Assembly: GCA_947044365.1 (NCBI GenBank)
Contig: OX345646.1
Coordinates: forward strand, 3,542,827 to 3,606,826
Source: Petrosia ficiformis
Taxonomy: Eukaryota > Porifera > Demospongiae > Haplosclerida > Petrosiidae
Direction: 5' to 3'
Length of the DNA: 64,000 nt
This document shows, piece by piece, positions 1 through 11,388 of the stretch. Position 1 is the stretch's first letter; the number at the start of each line of letters is the position of its first letter. A program made the translations under genes and the position numbers. Under the pieces are notes generated by a model. It searched no databases. It had not been told where the DNA came from and saw only the letters and a list, made by a program, of their open reading frames with translations.

Positions 1-900
1 CCGTACCCTTCCGCCTACGCTACGCGGCGAGGGTAATGACATGTGCTACAGTATAAGATCTGTTATTTTAATTAAACTATAAGAGCTAGTAAGTTTAATT
101 GAGGACTAGTTTACATGTGTTTGAATACTAGATTATAATGAATATGTGAAGGGATATATACATGTAAATAGAATCTTGTGGAATAGAAAGATTATAATAT
201 TGTGTATAGTATTCAGTATGATAAACTTACTTGTCATTTTATATAGATTTGTATCAGTATTATATAGTTATTATATATAGGTATTTTATATTTATAACTA
301 CATTAGTCAAGGTTTCGTATACAGGGGGTGGGTGGTTAATAACTATAAGACATCCCATATCCTCTATGATAATTGCATTAGCATAGATCTGTAAAGCTTA
401 TATCAGCTATTAATAGATGTAAAAATGCTAGGAAAATGTTGCAGGAGTTGATAAGTTTGACTGTTTCGTGTTTTGTGTGGTTTCTAACTAACCTTGGCCA
501 TGGTATGAAATTCAATTATAACTCGCTCGTAGATGTGGCCAGCTGAAACCTGAAAACTTTTTTTTAAAGCTTAGAGATTTGTCCAGCTCAGTATAAAATA
601 TTATATTTATACCTTACTAAGAAATAGGCAAACCGTCACCTTTGTTTTCAAAAGATGGGCATTGACTGTATCGATTTCCTTCGTCTTGAAACACCTACAA
701 CCTTAAAAAAAGAGTAGTAACAACTTGCAGTTGTAGGACTAATGTCCGTTATTATATACATGTAAATGAGGTTTTGATACAGCATTAGGTAATCTTTTGA
801 AAGAAGTGAATGTTGAACTTTATGCACGCTACACCTACACTGTATACTGTAGGTATACACATATCTTTTGATTAATAATACCACCGTGTAGCGGCGCTCA
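1..900. other. Intergenic stretch, diverged tail of an earlier array unit
   Basis: No gene is visible here. Bases about 70-240 (a run with AAGAGCTAGT, GGACTAGTTTACAT and TAGATTATAATGAATAT) match 20805-20950 and 58485-58570, in the same order and orientation. This suggests the left edge belongs to the tail of a preceding tandem unit. The first 40 bases are a GC-richer repeat end. The remainder shows only AT-rich sequence. Confidence 0.5.
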
Positions 901-929
901 TAAGCTCCTGATAATACTGATGTGTCAAC

Positions 930-1124
930 ATGTCATTAAGCATTGCTGAAAGTACTACTTGTCGTGAAAAGTCTGATGTGTGGCAGTTTTTTGAGAAAAG
1001 TGGACCCAGGGTTGCCACTTGTAAAGTCTGTAAGACTTATATGTACCACGGTAGGACAAGTAATTTAAGGGAAAATTTCATTCATATTCACCCGTTTTCA
1101 ATGATGATAGTAATTGGAAATTAG
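930..1124 (+). pseudogene. BED-type zinc-finger fragment (hAT transposase N-terminus)
   Basis: A 64-residue open frame reads as the start of a BED zinc finger: an aromatic SDVWQFF entry, a CKVC knuckle, then TSNLRENFIHIHP where the paired histidines of the finger fall. This CxxC plus HxxxH pattern is the DNA-binding module at the N-terminus of hAT transposases and ZBED proteins. The leucine-histidine spacing is slightly off and the frame closes soon after, with no RNase H-like catalytic region in the next kilobase. I read it as a relic of a hAT element. No terminal repeats were found around it, so its limits are unknown. Confidence 0.55.
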
Positions 1125-1357
1125 AATGTTCATTTTTTCAATAGAATGAACATTACTTTTAGTAAATTCCCCATTCATTTATGCCCTAATATACAGTATC
1201 TGTATCAATTGTACAGTGTATAGTAGTATACATCACATACATACTGTACATTTATATGAACACATGTACTTGGTGTAAATGTACATGTATATGCCCTATG
1301 TTATGCATATTGTATACATACATGTATATATGCACATGTACATGAAAAAGCTACATA

Positions 1358-3070
1358 CGGTATAGTCCATAAAAAACGCTACGTAGAGTAGAGGTAATTA
1401 CTCAGCAACTTTGCTCAACTGCTGCGCAGTATTAGACCGCACTACCGCCAAAGTACGCAACGCAGTGCGCCATTACTGCGTTGAAACGTACTACCGTTAT
1501 TATTAATTGCAATAGAGGGTGTGGCTGGCGTTGGATGATGTTTGTAGTCCTTTGTCTAAAGTGGTTTACTCTCGCAGCATAAGGTGTTGAGAATTACACA
1601 CGCAGCAGTATTTAACGCTTACTGCATGCATTTTGACGTTAGTCTGGCGAGCCACACCCTTGGCTTGGAGCGACGTCAATGGACGGCTGTATTACAAACT
1701 TTTGACCATGAAAACACTATAATGCTTTGACGTTGCTCCTAGTCTGCAATAGTATGTTTTAAAGTTGTTCCAATCTCTGAAAATATGTGGCCAATTTTAT
1801 TAAATAGTGGGTGTGGCTCATATTTGCGCATGCGTATAGTAAATGTGGACAGTGTGGTGAGTGTGCTGGAAATTTTGTCTTCATGTTTATAGTTAACTAA
1901 AACAACACTTATTTATATATAGCACAAAGGTAAATCTTTTGAAGATTGGTGGCATTTAAAAAAGCCGGTTGAGAGAGAAAGATGAAGTATAAATCTACAA
2001 CTAAAGTTTCACTTTTGAGAAATCAATAGCCTGTTGGGGCCTCCATTCAATTCTATTACAACTTTCTTCAAATGCCCACTGCACTTGTTATCTACTGTCT
2101 CCCAAAACTCCAAAATTCCAGAGATCAACTGAGCCTTAACCTTAGGTTTAACAACACGCCTTATATACTCCTTCAGTTCGTGCCAAGCCAAACATTTTCA
2201 ATTGGATTTAAATATTGTTGTCATCCATCCAATCACCTACTATCCTGGAAGAATGCTTCGGATCATTGTCCTGCATGAATTTAGTAACATTTATTGCTGA
2301 TGATAAGAAAGGTTTTAATCCAGCTTCTAACACACTAATGTAGGCAACTGCATTCATTTTCCCTTGAAATATTACAATTGGGGTTCTCCCTTCCCAACTA
2401 ATGCCTGCCCAGACGTCAACTTTACATGGATGTTTAGCTCTGGAGAAGAGATAAAAAGAGAAACTATTAATTTTATACATGTATAATTATTTATATATAT
2501 ATATAATTATATATATATTATATACATAATTTATATTGATATACAATTATCTATAATTATTGTCAAATACCTTGGCTTAGGCTTTGTTCTTCCTGCAACA
2601 AAACCATCTGTGGCATTCTAACATAACTGTACATTCATCAGTCCATACCACGTCTGTAAATTCATTTCGTAGGGCTGTTTGTAAATGTTTCTGAGCCCAT
2701 TCTAGTCTTTTGACCTTGTTAGCCTCTCTTATAAGTTGGCAGTAGGCACTACCACGGAAAGCCCATCCAAGCTTGCTACGAGACCTCAAAAGTGAAACAA
2801 TAGTCGTAGATTTATACCCCGGAGAAGAAAAGTAGAGGACTCTTTACTGCTTATAAGTACTGTACACCATTTTCACACGACAAAACCACTAATGAACATG
2901 GATTACTGCGCATGCGTAAATTTATTATTCATAGACAAATTACTTTTACTACTGCGCAGCGCAGTAGTGCGTACTACCTACGAGTATGCTGCTTTCTTCC
3001 TTCTGTAATTCGTTGCGTACTACTGTCGCACTACCCTGCTGTATGTAGCGTTTTTTTTTTGAATGTACCG
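1358..3070. mobile_element. TA-flanked terminal-inverted-repeat element (Tc1/mariner-like)
   Basis: The left end CGGTATAGTCCATAAAAAAC and the reverse complement of the right end (CGGTACATTCAAAAAAAAAA) agree and both run into ACGCTAC. Subterminal sequence rich in GTAGTGCG/ACTGCGCAG words is also inverted between the ends. TA dinucleotides flank both ends (1356-1357 and 3071-3072), as expected for Tc1/mariner target duplication. The interior holds a degraded Tc1-type transposase with its own inner inverted repeats near 1981-2019 and 2786-2822, so this is probably a nested or composite element. The ends are more diverged than in the other TA elements here, which suggests an older insertion. Confidence 0.6.
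2009..2789 (-). pseudogene. Tc1-type DDE transposase, truncated and frameshifted
   Basis: Reading on the minus strand, three blocks in order match a Tc1-like DDE_3 transposase. The first ends with FTDVVWTDEC (first catalytic D) and a HRWFCCRK motif. The second runs from AKHPCKVDVWAG to MQDNDPKHSS (second D). The third has NPIENVW (catalytic E, in a shifted frame) followed by WHELKEYIRR. The N-terminal helix-turn-helix half is missing. There is one frameshift before the KPKPR segment and a deletion plus shift just before the E motif. Bases 2440-2570 look like a true intron: donor CCAAG|GTATTT, acceptor after a pyrimidine tract ending CTCCAG, joining KPKPR to AKHP. Flanking inverted repeats (about 35 bp, TCAAAAGTGAAAC...GTAGATTTATA) mark the remnant ends. 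Inactive by inspection. Confidence 0.8.
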
Positions 3071-3072
3071 TA

Positions 3073-4650
3073 CATGTGTATGTATTGTACAACGTATGGT
3101 AATGTACATCGTATGCATGTATGAACACATGTACATGTACATTGTATATGACCTGTGTTGTACATATTGTATACATGGACATATACATGTATAAGCAGTG
3201 TGTTATGCTTACATTTACCTAGAGACTCTGGTCACTTACTCTGTAAATGTTCTTAATGTATGTTGTATTTATAACTAGCACTACTTTCATTCTGGCTGTA
3301 TAAACATGTGACAGGACTGTTTATATACATGTACATGTAAGATAAACTGGGTTTCATCTGGATGGTTTGTTAGGGAGGGAAAAGAATCAATCACGTGAAG
3401 TACACTGCTCCTGGGGAGTATGGGTGCTCCCAAAAAAAATTCATAAATTTAGACCCTCTGTTGTTGCTTCTGTTGGATTCTGGGGCCATTGAAGACTGCT
3501 AAATGAGATGTTGTTGCATGTTGAAATAAATTTGGTCTGAAATCTAGTGGGCGGGGATATCCCCTTCTCCTTCCATCTGTATGAAACCCTTGTAAACTGT
3601 GGGAGGTGCTGTAAATAGTGCTACATGCTTCATGTAAGCTTGAGCCTTTGTTAAACTCCTGACTTACACTGCCTAAAGACTATCGAAAATATTTATAACA
3701 AAGAAAAACAGTCCAACACAATAAGCAGTAATGAAACTATACAATTGAGCAACACCACATGTATACCACTGTGTGGTTTATTTGTATTCAAAGTAGTTGT
3801 TTGAAATGAATTATGATACATGATATAATGAGGACAGGTAGTTAGTCTGGTTGTGACTGATGATAGTTGATTGTTATTATTAGTGGATTGTTAGATAAGA
3901 CTATCGTCATTATATATTATAATGTACATGTTGTATGAAGAAGAAATGATTGGTTCCATTGGTTTGGTGTTATCCACATTTTAAAATATGGTAATTGATG
4001 AAAAATGAGTATACATGTAGTTCATGTTACTACATGTAGTGCCTGATTGTCCTTATATGATGATATCATATGGTGTCCTGCTGTTCTAATATAGTGAGTT
4101 GTGTTTGTGACTTGGTTTAATAAAGGGGTGTGCCTTTGGGTGTGGTCAAGTGGAAAAGGATTGGGCTTTGTGTGTGTGGCTAATATCACCACTCTACTCC
4201 ATATTTGTGGGAACAACCCTGCAAGTGGGCTGAAATTATGAAATTCCACTTACCATACTCATATAATTATTATAAACTAGTAGTAGTAGTTGAGTAGAGA
4301 GGAGATGAAAGAGGAGATATATTGTACAAGTATGTCTCCAAATCATCAAATAAATCGGTACTCATATCAGGTGTTAAAGAAGTGGAGTCAAGTTCTGTAC
4401 ATGAAATTAGAAATGACTGTCTATAAGATATGATTATGACAAATATTAGCTCATCCCAGTTGTAAATTATGTTTACTGTTTTGACTATGCTCACTACAGT
4501 TATTTGTTATATGCCATTAGGATCTAATGTAATTACATGTACATGTACCTCTGCCATTAAAATTACTATGAAAAAGACTTAATTTCTTTCCTGATTATAC
4601 TTTAATTTACAGCAATGCAAGTATAAGTCATACAGTTGTATTGCAGTTAC
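3073..4650. other. Intergenic DNA containing the left boundary of array unit 1
   Basis: No coding sequence is supported. From about 3900 onward the sequence aligns with 24330 onward and, less completely, 61500 onward. Bases 4250-4390 (with GGAGATGAAAGAGGAGATAT) are almost identical to 24550-24700; at 61740 the same stretch has lost the middle. I use this point as the start of a tandem unit. Short open frames on the minus strand here have no recognisable motif. Confidence 0.5.
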
Positions 4651-4659
4651 TCTAGCAAT

Positions 4660-5260
4660 CCTTGTATACATGTACATGTACATGTGTATATACAGTAAAG
4701 TATCATATACATGTACATGTGTATATACAGTAAGGTATCATGTAGTATTGTATACATGTACATGTACATGTGTATATACAGTAAGGTATCATGTAGTATT
4801 GTAGACATGTACATGTGTATATACAGTAAGCTATCATGTAGTATTGTATGCATGTACATGTACATGTGTATATACATGTACAGTAAAGTATCGTATACAT
4901 GTACATGTACATGTGTATATACAGTAAGGTATCATGTAGTATTGTATACATGTACATGTACAATGTACATGTGTATATACAGTAAGATATCATGTAGTAT
5001 TGTATACATGTACATGTACAATGTACATGTGTATATACAGTAAGACCTCATGTAGTATTGTATACATGTACATGTACATGTGTATATACAGTAAGGTATC
5101 ATGTAGTATTGTATACATGTACATGTGTATATACAGTAAGGTATCATGTTGTATTGTGTATACACGTACAGTGTACATGTACATGTGTATATACAGTAAG
5201 ATATTATGTGGTATTGTATACATGTACATGTACTTGTACATGTGTATATACAGTAAGGCT
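4660..5260. repeat. Minisatellite, about 12 copies of a 40-60 bp unit
   Basis: The word GTGTATATACAGTAA recurs twelve times, each followed by a GGTATCATGTAGTATTGTA-type block and a variable TACATGTACATG stretch, so unit length varies with the number of TACATG steps. Long overlapping open frames on both strands rich in Tyr, Ile, Cys and Met are translations of this repeat, not genes. Unit 2 keeps only a single comparable TATACAGTA block near 25600. Confidence 0.9.
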
Positions 5261-6127
5261 AAAAAAAGTGCTTTTGGTATTCAAAATTCCTTTCCCTGAT
5301 TGTTTTCTTGTCATAAAATGTTCATTACTATCACAACCTGTCCAATGAAATAAGTTCTATTATCCAGTAGACCTTGCTACCAATATGAATAATTATTACA
5401 AGTACTCAGACATCCTTTCAATTTTTAATATGATTTAGTGCATTGATAGGTACTTTTCTTAGCTCTATGAATTTCAACATTTCTTGATAGACATTCACTT
5501 AGCTACAAAGAAGAGCTTATAGATATCAAAAACAATAAAGTCTATACATAAAGTGGAACAATTATTTGAAGTTGGAGTATTCCAATTCACTAGTGGGATA
5601 ATGCTTATGCTTTTATCATTTATGTATAATACACTCTGGAATAGCTAGTTCATGTTTATAGGACAGTTTTTTGAATAAACATTCTCTTTTTTTCTTCAAA
5701 CATGCTCATATTTATATAGAATAGTATCTGTAACCATTATTTTATTACTGTTAATTAATAATCTAAAGCACACATGTACTGTACTAGTCAGTAATATATT
5801 ATACATGTAATTTTAATCAATAGATTAACAACAAAGATGATATGAAATCACATTGCTAAGAATGCCAAGATGATGGAATCATCAAACTGTGTAATTATAG
5901 AACAATGAAAGAATATTTTTACTTGTTTGAAATCGATATGGAATAAAACTGATTCCAAAATATTTAGTGAAATGCAAAATTAATTGTTTTTATATTCAAA
6001 TATAATGTCATATGATATATGCAGTAGTAGTGTTATCCAAGATAAATATTAAGGGTGGAGGAACTCAAGTATATCAGTGGTACATGATGTTGGATTAACA
6101 ATCTTCAGTCAGTGGTAGGGGACATCA
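5261..6127. other. Intergenic DNA paralogous to 25.6 kb and 28.9 kb
   Basis: Bases 5267-5400 match 25640-25800 (through CACAACCTGTCCAATGAAAT), and 5815-5920 match 28930-29040 (through AAGATGATGGAATCATCAAA). The order is the same, which supports descent of this segment and 25-29 kb from one ancestral unit. No gene signal is seen. Confidence 0.55.
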
Positions 6128-6333
6128 CCGAACTGAAATTTGTACGCTTAATGTCATAGTGATGCAAAACAGGTGGTGGATGTGTGCGTGTGATGCTAAA
6201 TATTGAAAAGAAAAGAAGCACAAGTTAGTATGATACACTGGAGTATTCATTCATGATGTTAAGAGGAGGGAGTGGGGGGTCTTGCGGTTGTGTCTCTATG
6301 ACGTCAAGCATACAAGTTTCAGTTTGGAGATAC
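6128..6333. repeat. Foldback repeat, about 32-bp arms
   Basis: The left arm (6128-6160, with GAACTGAAATTTGTACGCTT) and the right arm (6296-6333, AAGCATACAAGTTTCAGTTT) are imperfect reverse complements separated by about 135 bases. It is probably a small MITE or foldback remnant. No target duplication was identified. Confidence 0.5.
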
Positions 6334-6583
6334 CCCTTATAAACAGTGTTTTTCAACATAAACTTAAAAATTAAAGGTTGGGGAGTGCTGTGGTATCATT
6401 CTTTGGGGGAACGCTGATATATGTCAGTTTTACTAATAATTATGATGTATTAATTCTAAAAAGTGTGTGGTTTTCAATCATGTAGGAGTGTTCACATAAA
6501 ATATTTTGTTGTGCAATTGCAATTTAAACATGCGTCAACAATTGCTAGTATATATAACAATGATCTAAGTTGTACATATACAT

Positions 6584-6790
6584 AATCCTTCCGATCGTTT
6601 TGCAATGGCTGTGCTGAAGCAAGATACAGTTGTTGGTCATGTGCCGCCACGACTATTTTCAGCTACTTTTGCTCTTTTTTTTAAAAAAACAGGGAATGAT
6701 GATGTGCCCTATATTGTTGGTACAAGAGCATATACTCGTGATCTTCTATGTAATTATGTAACACGTGTTTGTAGGTGTGGTCATAAAATT
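6584..6790 (+). pseudogene. HIRAN-like domain fragment
   Basis: The open frame from 6584 reads through DRFAMAVLK and VVGHVPPRLFS, then a hydrophobic ALFFKK stretch, a glycine-threonine turn and RAYTRDL. This is the central part of a HIRAN-like domain: an AVAV strand, the GHVPR-S motif and a terminal R-YS-DL segment. HIRAN domains of helicase-like factors bind 3' DNA ends. The N-terminal third is missing, cut off at simple TACATATACAT sequence, and after 6754 the expected GGLE-PC motif is absent. I call it a fragment; it resembles the HIRAN ORF at 52581-52946, which helps confirm the family. Confidence 0.55.
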
Positions 6791-7854
6791 TAGTTGGAAT
6801 TTAATTTGGTGTATTTTTATAATTCGCCAATTCGCCAAAATCTCTCCTTTGCCAACAATTCCCGCTATACGGTAGTAAGAAGGATGGTAGAGAAAAGAAA
6901 ACTTTAAAAATGATAAAAAATTGAATTTAACTGCCAATGAATATAATCTGATCTCAATTCCTGAGTTCTTCTCTTTGCTCAATTATGAGTGATAAGTGAC
7001 ATCATTGCTCCAGGCCAATACCGGTATAGGATGACTGTACGTTGTTCTTAATTCTTGATCTCCATGGTAACAAGAATGTACAGACAATTTGCCAGTGATG
7101 CTGCAGGGTTAAATAAGGGAATCGTCTAATCCCAAAATGTCTAAATGAAAGTCCTAGACCCTAGACCCTGGACAACGTAGACATTTTGAGATTAGACATT
7201 CTGGGAAGCACCCAAATGTACATATAAATAGGAATACAAAAGATTATACAAATGATATATACATACATGATATATACATACATGTTATATTAATACTCTT
7301 GGTTATATTCCTCCTTGTGTATGATACATTGTGAGAAAAGAGGTTTCAATGTATTTGTTTAACCCCCCCCCCATCATGGTCTCAACTAGCTAGAACCTCC
7401 CTATCCTGTGGAGTGGAAATGGGAGGGTCAGGCTAGCAAGACTAGTAAGAAAATATAATGGAGAAGTGATGTTAGTTGGTAAATCCTAGCTCAGCAAGCA
7501 AGTTTGGTAATCAACATGAGGAAGATCCAGAGGATACAATTTATAATGACATTTTATTAACTTGTTAATATTTACCCTACTAAGGGGTGTGCTTTTGTAT
7601 GGTTTTCGGAAACCACATACCATCAGAGTGAATATGTCTGCCTGGCCATGGATCCGTGGCTCTTACTAGGATGGTACATAGACAATGAAGTGATTGTTAT
7701 TCATTAACACGATGTGTTCAAATAACTTCTTTAATTAACAATGTGAATTTAAAAACATACAATAACAATTATTAATTATACTAACAGTATGTAATTATAC
7801 AGTTCATTCAGTTTCAGTTTATTATCAAAATTAATGTAAGTTACATGAATCACC
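6791..7854. other. Intergenic DNA downstream of gene A with a small inverted repeat
   Basis: This stretch carries the 3' flank of gene A, including an AATAAA poly(A) signal on the minus strand at 7818-7823, about 32 nt past the stop codon. A 19-bp inverted repeat (7125-7143 with 7178-7196, arm TCTAATCCCAAAATGTCTA) encloses a CCTAGACCCTAGACCC loop. There is also a C run at 7365-7374. No gene is seen. Confidence 0.45.
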
Positions 7855-10800
7855 TCATAATCCTATATAAGAGAAAAAGATTATTATAATTATATAATAA
7901 TTATTATATTAATAGCTATATATTTGGAGTTTGCAACTAACATAACATGTACACATACATATACACAATAATAATACTCACCTGATAATTGTTTCAGCAT
8001 GTCATCAGCAATTCTTGTTAATCCTGCATTTTGCTGTATCTTTAATATCTCACAGAACTTTACTAATATATCTGGGCTGTTGAATTCTTTCAGAGATCTG
8101 TAAATCTCATCCAGTAGTTTGCTGGATTTCTGGAATCGAGAGATTCCAAGAGTGGTTAGTATGTTATCTTTCACTGGATCAGGAACAAGATCAGCTGACC
8201 ACATGTCAACAGCTAATTTGTCAGGATCGCTAATAATACCTAGTAATTTTGAGGTATGCTTCTTGAGTATAATATGAGGATATATGTCTGCTGTAGGTAA
8301 CGAGTTGATGTCAGAAGTGGTAGTGACTTTGAGTGATGTGGTTAACACAGGAACTGCACAAAGAGAGTTAAATGCTATAATTATGTTTAATTATGAATTA
8401 CTAGTATAGTACCTGTAGTGTGTGGTGTTGTATGGGAGGATGTTAAATGGGGAGAGTTTGTTCCTCTGTCTCTTTGAAGAGGATCACGTGTTCCTAGTTA
8501 TACAAATACACAATTAAAATTACATGATAGTAAATATTATAGTATTCTAAGTACAATTAACATTTGATATCACTATGTTGTACTATGTAATTATAAGGTA
8601 TGAGGATATTATTACTATTATACCTGTTAATACTGTATCATGAATTTCATCTTGTGAGACTGTATACAAAGTGGAAATGTGTGGTTGAGGAACACCTGTA
8701 TACACATATATATAAAAGGAACATGAAAGTAGCCCTAGTATCTTTTGCAAGTCTGTGACAAACTAAATGTAATACATAAAAGCACAATAATAACAAAGAA
8801 TATATAAAAATATGACCCTAAGAGAGTGTAAGAAATCCATGAGGTATGTGGAGAGCAAAAACAAGTAATATGTACACTAGTTGAAAGTCCAAACTAATCC
8901 CGAGTTAACTGGTCTTACTAATACAATGCCACAGAACATCATGCAGGATTATATACTAATCATGAGTCTTGTATAAGCTAGTGGTATCATCACATATAAT
9001 GCTTTGTCATATGATTATTCTTTCCTATGAAGATAATAATCTGAAGAACTGTACACTATATATGATCCTATTCTACAAGGAAAAAGAAAATAAACATCAT
9101 TTTATCCTTGTATGCTCTTCTGTCTAACGTAGATGTAACAGACCATAACTTATAATTGGATACTAGGTGAATTCTGAAACTGATATTTATTATTTATTAC
9201 ACTATTCATTAACCACATGACATAATTATTACTAACACGTGTACGATTGTACCAAACCTTTATTTCGCATGCATATTACATTTGTATTAGTAGAGAGTAA
9301 TTGGTAATGATAGAGAAGCAACTATAATGATAAAGATAATAGTGAAACTTACTATGATCATCAGTGTATGGTGAAAACCAGGCAAGGTGTCGCTCATCAG
9401 TCAATTTTACAGGAGGAAGCTTCTTCTGTTCTGTACATGTAGCAACCATTATCCCATCTGCATACGATAGCTTAGCAGGATGTACAGGATCTGATTTCTC
9501 ATGTTTATTCTGACATCGTAGGGTGGGAACAATGTCTGCAACAGAACTATCATAATGTAATGTATCAGCACATGTAGGTAGGACATCCTTTATTGATTGA
9601 AGTAACTTTCTGCAATGACTTCCAGGTAATCCTGTGTAGTACAGCTCCAGCCAATCATAGCTATCCACTAGGACAACAGATCCATTCATGTCATCACAAT
9701 CCAGATGTATTGCATATCTAAGCTGTTGTACTGAAGAGTCTAAAAACATCTTTGGGACATTTTCTTTCCCCATGAGAGCAACTGCTAAAGCAAGGAATAG
9801 GCCCTGTGTATGAGAGAATGGTTAAAGAAGGAATTAACAATAATTATATGTAGTTCATAAAATCCCATTAAAAACCTAAAGGGTTGTGTTACTTTAAATA
9901 CTGGTATCTATTTACTACCTCAATATAACCATACCACTCATAAAAGGGCATTATCACCTCATATGTCCACTGAGGGTTTGTAGCCCAAACCTAATCAACC
10001 TCTTTCCCTATAATTTTATAATAAATCTGAACCACGTATACAATGAGATCTGTATAGCCCATGTGATTAAAACATGCCTAAGGGTGTGAAGAATTGAACA
10101 ATGAAGTAAGATACAAATTACCTGTGGTATCATCTTGTTCTTAAAAAGTAGAACCAGAGGTTCACGGGTTTGAGTGAGTTCTTTCTTTTCTTCGTCAGAC
10201 AGATGAAGAGGGGGTAAAGCTGATGGAAGAAAATATCGAATAGGAGCAGAAGATTTCTTGATTGGAGCAAGGATGAATAAATACTGGAGGAGTTGAATGA
10301 GGTGATCCTTTGTGAAGAGATCGGGTATGAACTCAAGAGACAGGTAGTGAAGTAACTCCTCTGAAAATAGTCCTTCACAACGCAGCTTTCTCTGCATGTC
10401 GGGAGGAAGGATGACATCCTTGGCGAGTAATTCTTGTGGATAGTCAACAAAAGACACTCTAACAAGTGAAGTGACCATGTCCAGAAGATACTGTGGGTTA
10501 GTAAACACCAGATGAGGAAGAACATGGAAATGGAGGAACAAGCTATGTGAGTTCAAATATTCAATACACTGGGAAACCTCTTGTTTCCCCATTCCTAGTT
10601 TGATACCAATCTGTTCACAGGTATCTAATGTCACTATACCATGTGCTACTTTTAGTGACTCTTCTTTCACCTTAACCTCAAACATGTACCATCGTATGGG
10701 AATTTTGAGAGGAATGGGCTTGTTACTACTAGTGATACGATGACGAATCTCCGACGATATCTTTTCACGACCGGATTTGCACATGTTGTTGACAGGGAAG

Positions 10801-11388
10801 ATAAGTTCCTCGTTGTGTTCATTATAGAACACAAGATGCTCTTTGTACTCTCTTAGAGCATGAACCAACTGTCGATTTTCCTTTGCAAGTGGTTCAATAG
10901 ATTTTAAGAAGCCCTTGATACTATGTGTATGATCAATATAGGTGCCGATTAGAAGGAACAAAGGCTTTATTTCTATTAATCTTTTGCTCACTGTGTACTT
11001 TGAAGAGACAATAGAACGTACAAATGATTGAATGAGTTGTATATATGTCATTTGTAGTACTGCTGGTTGAGTCAACTCTTTACCATTAATAGAGTAGGCA
11101 AAAGTAGGTTTATCATTGAGACGTTGTGTTAATTTCAAAACAATGATATTGATTACATTGCCATGAATGAAGACTCGTGATATATCAGCAAATTGTGGTT
11201 GTCCACCACTATCTAAAACATTGATCCAGGTAGATTCATAGAGAGCACCTGATGTTTTACCCTGTGCTAGTGATTGGAGGACTTCATCGGGGAAGTGCGA
11301 AGGATCTGGAATTAATTTGGAACGAACAACATCCTCATTATCCATATCTGTATGAGCAGGAGTAGACGTAATATTTTCTACTGTTGTT
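7855..11388 (-). CDS. Gene A: 5'-truncated Roc/COR-CARD-like protein gene
   Basis: Six exons can be placed on the minus strand: about 11388-10122, 9803-9353, 8695-8624, 8493-8413, 8353-7982 and 7862-7855. Donors and acceptors are canonical, and the last five sum to 984 nt, an exact multiple of three, with no internal stop. The product is a close paralogue of gene B from the segment before the DSGGQ (G3) motif through the COR-like region, the post-COR segment and the CARD-like domain. The final exon adds only Gly-Leu-stop, as in B. Upstream of 11388 homology to B ends inside the B exon: the P-loop, everything between it and the G3 region, and all ankyrin exons are gone. The open frame continues to 11528 through AT-rich sequence that does not look like protein. 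The first shared methionine is at 11345. It could be a transcribed pseudogene or a shortened regulator without GTP binding. Confidence 0.75.
7982..8353 (-). CDS. Gene A exon: CARD-like death-fold domain
   Basis: This exon encodes a helical domain of about 95 residues: HIILKKHTSKLLGII (helix 1), a VDMWSADLVPDPVKDNIL block, an SKLLDEIYRSLKEF helix, then a final amphipathic helix ending MLKQLSG. The spacing of leucines and the order L..H...L...I / LI...V / LL..I...L / F..F...L is that of CARD-type death folds, which mediate homotypic assembly in apoptotic and innate-immune adaptors. I assign it by pattern, not alignment. Another death-fold class (DD, DED) is possible. The exon is 372 nt, the same length as in gene B. 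Confidence 0.55.
10122..11388 (-). CDS. Gene A exon: C-terminal Roc half and COR-like region
   Basis: The exon begins just before TSTPAHTDMDNEDVV and includes WINVLDSGGQPQF (G3, DxxGQ-like), LLIGTYIDHTH (G4-like TxxD) and RWYMFEV, which opens a COR-like winged-helix segment with FTNPQYLLD. It ends MIPQ in phase 0 and splices to GLFLALAVALM. The substitutions relative to gene B are scattered and no stop or frameshift is seen. Without a P-loop this cannot be a conventional GTPase. Confidence 0.7.

Noticed and set aside
4647..5348. Overlapping frames of 76-110 codons with CIYTCTCT-like composition
   Set aside because: Minisatellite translation in all frames; no start context, motif or splice signal.
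10130..10525. 131-codon open frame on the minus strand overlapping gene A (also 111 codons at 31774-32109)
   Set aside because: A shadow frame of the COR-like exon, hydrophobic and without motif. The main frame carries the conserved domain.
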